DNA from: CALFBG01 sp045110315 | GTDB lineage: Bacteria; Bacteroidota; Bacteroidia; Chitinophagales; Saprospiraceae | Length of the DNA: 35,488 bases | Reading direction: 5' to 3' | NCBI GenBank assembly: GCA_045110315.1 | Contig: JBGCFY010000288.1 | Location: 1-35,488 of the forward strand | In this document: positions 30,777 through 35,488 of the stretch, in pieces | Numbering within the stretch: position 1 is the stretch's first letter | Layout: each line of letters begins with the position of its first letter | Program-made: the position numbers and the translations under genes | The notes under the pieces: model-generated | Databases searched by the model: none | What the model saw: the letters and a program-made list of their open reading frames with translations, nothing else | What the model was told of the DNA's origin: nothing

Positions 30777-32057
30777 CTACTTAGAATTTTCTAAGCAATC
30801 AAATTGATTCATAAAAAAATCCATTTCGTAAATTTCGTAATCTTCGTATCCTGTTCCCCATACAATCCGCAACTTATCCACCTCTTTTTTTCTCAATTGT
30901 TTTTCCTCCGAAGCTCCCACGATATATTGTCCTTTGTAATAAGTCATTTTTGTAGAAGCATCAAATCGACCTCGATCTGCCACTTTATTATCTAACCGAA
31001 TACTTTTACCATCCAAGAATTTTAAGGTCAAGACACTTCCTTGTGGAATTGATCCAAACTCTTTTTTCGCATTCTCCGAATTGATGGAAAACGCTAACGA
31101 TAACACCCGATATCCACCAGAAAGAGAACTAACAAATCCTTCGCAAAGAATATGCTCCTTTCCTTTCAAAAAAGGTCGAAATTTATCACTCGTAAAGCTA
31201 AATAGTTTTTGCTTTTGTACATCTCTTCGTTTTCGCCCCGTAAATTCATCCACTCCATTAAAACTAATTTTACAATCGGGAGCAGGCGGATTTTGCAAGA
31301 CATCATCCTTTGCCGTAAATTCCCACAAATCCAATTGCTGATCATCTTCACTGCTACTTAGGTTACGGTTCGCCGTATCGTTTTCGTTGTTTGCCGTTGA
31401 ATTTCCTCCAAATAAATCACCTGGGTTTACCGCATCCGAATTAGCCCCTATTTCCGCAAGTTTTTCTTCCGCGTTGCGCGCTTCCATTTTTGCCAATACT
31501 TTATCGCGCTCCATTTTATTCATATCAACCATCTTTTCGGCTAATTTGCTTTCTTTAACGATGGTTTTGCGATAAGCTTTAGCTTCCTTTTCAATGTTCT
31601 TGCTCAATTCGTATTCATCCTCTAAATCCTCCAAATCGAGTAAAGAAGCTTCAGGATCTTTTTTGAGTTGCTTAAGCTCTTTTTTCAAGCGCTTCCGATT
31701 AAGAATTGCCGTCATCTCCTCCGCTCTAGCCTCTTGCTCTTTTGCCGCCATCTGATCTGCGTAGCGTAAAGCTTTTCGGCGGGCTTCGCGTTCTTCGGAC
31801 GAACTAATTTTAATATATTTTCCACTCTTAGCAGGCTCAGACTCATCAGTAGCAGGCTGCTCTTTCGCAGTCGATTCCCCCTTAAGTAGAGCAACATCCT
31901 TTGGGCTTTGATCATCAAAATAGCGCCAAGAACCGTCAGAATAGACAATGATTCGATCCCCATTATTATTAGTTGATACTTTTTGTGCCTTCCCTTGTTG
32001 GACGACCAAAAGCATAAAAAGAGCCGTAATTGGTATGATTAAGTATTTAATTTGCAT
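30777..32057 (-). CDS. Unknown exported protein with a central coiled coil
   Basis: 426 residues. The signal peptide ends at QQGKAQ (about residue 25). A short N-terminal motif (GDRIIVYSDGSWRYFDD) is a recurring sequence in Bacteroidota secreted proteins of unknown function. Residues 85-205 are strongly charged and heptad-rich (REARRKALRYADQMAAKEQEARAEE, LKKELKQLKKDPEASLL and so on), so a coiled coil is likely. An Asn/Ser-rich linker leads to a C-terminal beta domain (about 255-420) with SFNGVDEFTGRKRRDV, GGYRVLSLAFSIN and EDYEIYEMDFFMNQFDCL. No T9SS domain. Not recognised further. It shares its strand with miaE and may be co-transcribed. Confidence 0.8.
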   Translation of the reverse strand: MQIKYLIIPITALFMLLVVQQGKAQKVSTNNNGDRIIVYSDGSWRYFDDQSPKDVALLKGESTAKEQPATDESEPAKSGKYIKISSSEEREARRKALRYADQMAAKEQEARAEEMTAILNRKRLKKELKQLKKDPEASLLDLEDLEDEYELSKNIEKEAKAYRKTIVKESKLAEKMVDMNKMERDKVLAKMEARNAEEKLAEIGANSDAVNPGDLFGGNSTANNENDTANRNLSSSEDDQQLDLWEFTAKDDVLQNPPAPDCKISFNGVDEFTGRKRRDVQKQKLFSFTSDKFRPFLKGKEHILCEGFVSSLSGGYRVLSLAFSINSENAKKEFGSIPQGSVLTLKFLDGKSIRLDNKVADRGRFDASTKMTYYKGQYIVGASEEKQLRKKEVDKLRIVWGTGYEDYEIYEMDFFMNQFDCLENSK

Positions 32058-32448
32058 ACTTTGGATTTGAATGAACGAAGTTGTTTTAAAACGCTTTGTC
32101 TAACTTCTTTACGAGTATCTATACTAAACGCCACAAAAATACAAATTATGACCTGCAAAGTCATATAGAAACCTTAGATATTTTTAGGAAGTTGTTTTAT
32201 CAATGAGGATTAAATAAATTGGGCGAATACAAAACTGCGCCACTCACGAATAGTGCTAGATTTTAAATAGGATGGAGGCGCAAAAATCACGTTTAAATTT
32301 TGGAATTCAAGAGAAAGCTTATCTTGAATCTTCCAGCCAACATTACCACGGCAAAAAACAAAAGCCTCGCTGGTAATTCAAACGATGATACAAAGCCAAA
32401 ATTGTTTTACCTAAGGCCATTTTAGGAAGTGCCTTAAAGTTGCTACAA
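32058..32448. promoter_or_regulatory. Divergent intergenic region with a possible minus-strand promoter
   Basis: On the minus strand TATTTTTG (32134-32141) fits the -7 consensus, with TTTG only 14 nt upstream, shorter than usual. It would serve the coiled-coil gene with a leader of about 75 nt. Two GAAGTTGTT copies lie here (32075 and near 32190); the first ends after 31 bp in an inverted AACTTC. No promoter was found for the decarboxylase. Confidence 0.35.
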
Positions 32449-33918
32449 ATGATTAATGAAAAAAATAACACGCCCGACAAACTACGCGAAGCCTACGATC
32501 CAGAAAGTTTCAGGAAACTAGGGCACCAATTGGTAGACTTACTAGCCGATTACCTCCAAGCAGCCGCTCACGAAGAGATTCCAGCCAATGCTTGGCAAGC
32601 CCCTGACGATCAACTCGCCTATTGGCAGCAGTACGAAGTTGATCCTGCTACGCCACTTACCCTTTTCGAAGATATCCTCGAACGGTCTATCCACCTACAT
32701 CATCCACATTATATTGGTCATCAGATTTGTCCCACCGCACCCTTATCTGCCTTGGCGGGCTTAGTAAGTGGTTTACTCAATAACGGAATGGCTGTTTATG
32801 AAATGGGGGCAGCGGCAACAGCAATCGAGAAAGTAGTAGTCGATACCGTGCTGCAAAAGCTAGGTTTTAACTCCGAAGCAAGTGGTTTTCTCACTTCTGG
32901 CGGTACGCTTGCCAATCTAACGGCTTTACTCGCCGCGCGTAGTGCAATGGTTCCTAGCGATATTTGGCAAACAGCCGCTCCTCAGCAATTGGCGGTGATG
33001 GTTGCTTCGGAAGCACATTATTGCATTGATCGAGCCGTCCGTATTATGGGCTGGGGAGCCGCAGGAATGATAAAAATTCCAGTGGGAGATAACTTTAAAA
33101 TGCAAACGGAATTGCTGGAAGCGGCTTATCAAAAAGCAAAAGCACAAGGAATAAAAGTCATCGCGGTAGTTGGAAGTGCTCCTTCTACTTCCGCTGGTAT
33201 GTACGACGACTTGGAAGCAATTGGTCAATTTTGTACCCAGCGGAAGCTTTGGTTTCACGTGGATGGTGCTCACGGAGGTGCTGCCATTTTCTCAAACCGA
33301 TATCGACATTTGTTAGCGGGGATTGAACAAGCAGATTCAGTGGTTATTGATGGACATAAAATGTTGATGACTCCTTCCTTGATGACTTTCCTGTTGTTTA
33401 AAAATAAAAATCAATCTTTCGCGACCTTTCGGCAAAAAGCGCAATATTTAATTGCAAATTCACAAGAACAAGAATGGTTTACCTTGGCGCAGCGTACCTT
33501 TGAATGCACCAAATCAATGATGAGCATCAAGTTTTATACTTTGTTAAAAATTCACGGAGAAGCTCTTTTTGATCAGTCCGTAACGCATTTATACGATTTA
33601 GGGAAAATATTTGCAGAAAAAGTCGCCGATCGCTCACAATTTGAATTGGCTTTATCTCCCGATTGTAACATTGTCTGTTTCCGTTATTGGCAAGCCGGTC
33701 GCTCCGACCAACAACTCGATCACCTGAATCATGCCATCCGGGACCAAATTCTAAAAGATGGAAAATTCTATATTGTACAAACAAAATTAAAAGATATCGT
33801 TTATCTTCGTACTACCTTCATGAATCCACAAACGACTCCAATGATTATGGAAACACTTTTGGACGAGATTGAAGCTATCGCAAAGCAAAAACAAAATGGT
33901 ATCACCGTTGACGGTTAG
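32449..33918 (+). CDS. Group II PLP-dependent decarboxylase
   Basis: 489 residues from the ATG at 32449; the TTG three codons upstream is less likely. The fold-type I features are clear: SGGTLANLTALLAARS, the SEAHYCIDRAVRIMGWG segment with the stacking histidine, FHVDGAHGGAA with the cofactor aspartate, and Lys304 in DGHKMLMTPS as the Schiff-base lysine. The family includes aromatic-amino-acid, diaminobutyrate, glutamate and aspartate decarboxylases; the exact substrate cannot be assigned. The start (REAYDPESFRKLGHQLVDLLADYL) fits the DDC/AAD side of the family. cdaA follows 24 bp behind the stop, which suggests co-transcription. Confidence 0.9.
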   Translation: MINEKNNTPDKLREAYDPESFRKLGHQLVDLLADYLQAAAHEEIPANAWQAPDDQLAYWQQYEVDPATPLTLFEDILERSIHLHHPHYIGHQICPTAPLSALAGLVSGLLNNGMAVYEMGAAATAIEKVVVDTVLQKLGFNSEASGFLTSGGTLANLTALLAARSAMVPSDIWQTAAPQQLAVMVASEAHYCIDRAVRIMGWGAAGMIKIPVGDNFKMQTELLEAAYQKAKAQGIKVIAVVGSAPSTSAGMYDDLEAIGQFCTQRKLWFHVDGAHGGAAIFSNRYRHLLAGIEQADSVVIDGHKMLMTPSLMTFLLFKNKNQSFATFRQKAQYLIANSQEQEWFTLAQRTFECTKSMMSIKFYTLLKIHGEALFDQSVTHLYDLGKIFAEKVADRSQFELALSPDCNIVCFRYWQAGRSDQQLDHLNHAIRDQILKDGKFYIVQTKLKDIVYLRTTFMNPQTTPMIMETLLDEIEAIAKQKQNGITVDG

Positions 33919-33942
33919 ACGAAATTAATTGCCCTTATAGCT

Positions 33943-34746
33943 ATGATTTTTCTTTTCCAAATTGGCTTTCTTCCCATTACCATCTGGGATTTTCTCGATG
34001 TCCTCATCGTGGGTTTCCTTATTTATCAGATTTATAAGATTTTAAAAGGAACCATTGCTTTCAATATTTTCATTGGCGTAGTCCTATTTTACGCTGTTTG
34101 GTGGCTCGTCGGCGCGTTAAAGATGGATTTACTTTCCACTTTGCTAGGGCAATTCGTCAACGTGGGAGTCATTACCCTCTTGATTGTTTTTCAACCAGAG
34201 ATCCGGAAATTTTTTCTTTTATTGGGGAATACAACTTTGAGTCAACGATCCAACTTTTGGAATCGACTTTTCAATGTGCCTCTGAATGATGAAAGACAAG
34301 AGATCATTTCCCAAAAAGTACAAGCTGTCAAAACAGCCATTATGCGGATGAGCAAAAATAAAACAGGGGCGCTCATTATTTTCACCAACAATCTAAATTT
34401 AGAAGGATTTAATAACTCAGGTATCGTGCTCGACGCAGAAATTAGTAGTCCACTTTTAGAAAGTATTTTTAACAAAGAAAGTCCGCTTCACGATGGCGCA
34501 GTAATTGTTGCCAATGATAAAATTCACGCAGCAAGTTGTATTTTACCTGTTTCGGATAATCCCAACTTACGGCAATCTGATGGTCTTCGGCACCGAGCAG
34601 GTTTAGGTGTTTCCGAAAATACTTCCGTCGCCGTATTTATTGTATCGGAAGAGAATGGACAAATTGCTTTTGCCCACGAAGGTAAACTTAGCCATAATCT
34701 TTCTGAGGTTAAATTAACAGAACTACTTTTAAAACATTATTTTTGA
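33943..34746 (+). CDS. cdaA: Diadenylate cyclase (c-di-AMP synthase)
   Basis: 267 residues. Makes cyclic di-AMP from two ATP at the inner membrane. The N-terminus holds three TM segments (about 12-29, 37-59, 62-84). The cytoplasmic DAC domain has both signature motifs: Asp184-Gly-Ala in LHDGAVIV and Arg216-His-Arg in RHRAGLGVSE, so it should be active. The length matches CdaA. No folP, cdaR/ybbR or glmM gene adjoins it; the decarboxylase directly upstream is an unusual partner. The ATG follows a 24-bp spacer. Confidence 0.95.
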   Translation: MIFLFQIGFLPITIWDFLDVLIVGFLIYQIYKILKGTIAFNIFIGVVLFYAVWWLVGALKMDLLSTLLGQFVNVGVITLLIVFQPEIRKFFLLLGNTTLSQRSNFWNRLFNVPLNDERQEIISQKVQAVKTAIMRMSKNKTGALIIFTNNLNLEGFNNSGIVLDAEISSPLLESIFNKESPLHDGAVIVANDKIHAASCILPVSDNPNLRQSDGLRHRAGLGVSENTSVAVFIVSEENGQIAFAHEGKLSHNLSEVKLTELLLKHYF

Positions 34747-34841
34747 GTCATCAGAAATCAAAATCAAGGCTAGTTACTTGAATCTGGTCACTACCCTATT
34801 CTGCTAGTCAACACATTCAAAGCCTTTGTTTAAGACTTATC

Positions 34842-35378
34842 ATGAGAATTACGAGAATCGAGGAATTTCTACTTTCAGACCAGCAACAAAAAGAAATTCA
34901 TCAACTATTGCTACAATGTTTTTCGGAATATCCGATGGATCAAAGCTACTACAAGCAGTTACCAAGCTTCCGCTTGCTTGCTCAAGCGGCAACGGAAGAC
35001 ACTATCATTGGACACCTTGCGCTTGAACACCGACTCATCGAACAAAATGGAAAAGTAAGCCGCATCTTTGGCGTTGGCGATTTATGTGTTTCTCCCAAGC
35101 ATCAGTCCAAAAACGTAGCAAGTTCTTTACTTCAACACTTAGAAAAATTGGCTCGCCAAGCTCAGATTGATTTTATTGTTTTGATCTCAAATGAGCATGA
35201 ATTTTATAAAAAAAATGGATTCCAACTCGTCAATAATACTTGTCGATGGCTTCTCATTAATAATCACCAAACCATCGGCGTAGCCCAACGAAGATTAGAA
35301 AATTGCTTGATGGTTAAGGCGCTTCAAAAGCAAGAATGGGGAACGGAAACTGTCGATTTTTTAGGGCATATGTTCTAA
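34842..35378 (+). CDS. GNAT-family N-acetyltransferase
   Basis: 178 residues. Motif A of the acetyl-CoA site is read as GVGDLCVSPKHQSKNVASSLL (VSP-x-Q-x-x-x-V-A), followed by a helix and the HEFYKKNGFQLV end of the domain. The N-terminus (EFLLSDQQQKEIHQLLLQCF...) and overall layout resemble the AAC(2')-like subgroup, but that is not enough to name a substrate, and no resistance role is implied. It follows cdaA by 95 bp. A family B repeat starts 30 bp after its stop. Confidence 0.85.
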   Translation: MRITRIEEFLLSDQQQKEIHQLLLQCFSEYPMDQSYYKQLPSFRLLAQAATEDTIIGHLALEHRLIEQNGKVSRIFGVGDLCVSPKHQSKNVASSLLQHLEKLARQAQIDFIVLISNEHEFYKKNGFQLVNNTCRWLLINNHQTIGVAQRRLENCLMVKALQKQEWGTETVDFLGHMF

Positions 35379-35407
35379 GTACCAATACAAATTATTTTGC
35401 TTATTAA

Positions 35408-35488
35408 CTTGCATCATCTTTTGACCAGTCTTTTCGTTACTCAAAGCCTTCCTAAGCAAAGGCTTAGGGCGGTTTTCGTGCCTCAATA
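35408..35488. repeat. Repeat family B, copy at the window end (cut by the edge)
   Basis: It matches 6410-6476 from ATCATCTTTTGA through TTCGTTACTCAAAGCCTTCC to TTCGTGCCTCAATA. Here the centre keeps a hairpin, CCTAAGC-AAAG-GCTTAGG (35451-35468), that is missing from the copy at 6376. The right arm runs out of the window. Confidence 0.7.

Noticed and set aside
1..35488. CRISPR arrays, tRNA or rRNA genes, transposase genes
   Set aside because: No regularly spaced repeats, no TTCGA/T-loop type sequences in cloverleaf context and no transposase or integrase motifs were noticed; a dedicated scan was not possible.

Overview
The window reads as chromosomal DNA of a Bacteroidota bacterium, most likely of the Saprospiria/Lewinella type. 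It is AT-rich, several promoters fit the Bacteroidota consensus (TTG, about 19-23 nt, TAnnTTTG), and secreted proteins carry type IX secretion (T9SS) C-terminal sorting domains of both type A and type B. No phage, insertion-sequence transposase, rRNA, tRNA or CRISPR array was seen. Most of the content is core metabolism, envelope and secreted proteins; the unusual material is in the intergenic repeats.

Layout. 1-1549 (minus) is the N-terminal part of a secreted BNR/sortilin-type beta-propeller protein. 2056-4413 (minus) is an operon: ECF sigma factor, small one-TM protein (probable anti-sigma factor) and two DUF4252 proteins. Then come an orphan membrane histidine kinase (4874-6238, minus), an LptF/LptG-type permease (6651-8372, plus), a PAP2 phosphatase (8660-9373, plus), a 1496-residue T9SS type B surface protein with choice-of-anchor L, Calx-beta-like and Ig-like repeats (9992-14482, plus) and a YncE/DUF5074-like lipoprotein (14794-15840, plus). 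On the minus strand follow xseB-xseA, sucC, a lipoprotein with a glycine/alanine-rich hydrophobic tail, and two adjacent T9SS-exported HExxHxxxxxH metalloproteases (20718-24050). The right part is mostly plus: mdh, a SelU-like peroxiredoxin, a vWA-domain protein, an unknown secreted protein and an alpha/beta hydrolase. Next are miaE and an unknown coiled-coil secreted protein (minus), then a group II PLP decarboxylase, the diadenylate cyclase CdaA and a GNAT acetyltransferase (plus).

How the genes relate. The sigma/TM-protein/DUF4252 cluster looks like one regulated envelope-related unit. The propeller protein, giant adhesin and two proteases depend on export, and the last three on T9SS (the sorting end of the first is outside the window). 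sucC and mdh are TCA-cycle genes, each alone with its own terminator. Strong intrinsic terminators follow the adhesin, sucC, the tailed lipoprotein, both proteases, mdh and the secreted protein at 28199.

Most notable are three layers of intergenic repetition: (A) a structured 197-bp element with 16-bp terminal inverted repeats in two inverted copies (1855-2051 and 9476-9672), plus an internally deleted relative (8553-8607); (B) a family with conserved flanks around a variable hairpin (near 4448, 6376, 8398 and 35408); and (C) roughly a dozen intergenic copies of GAAGTTGTT, which is also the terminus of element A. I found no clear new defence or biosynthetic system; the repeat families are the best candidates for undescribed biology here.
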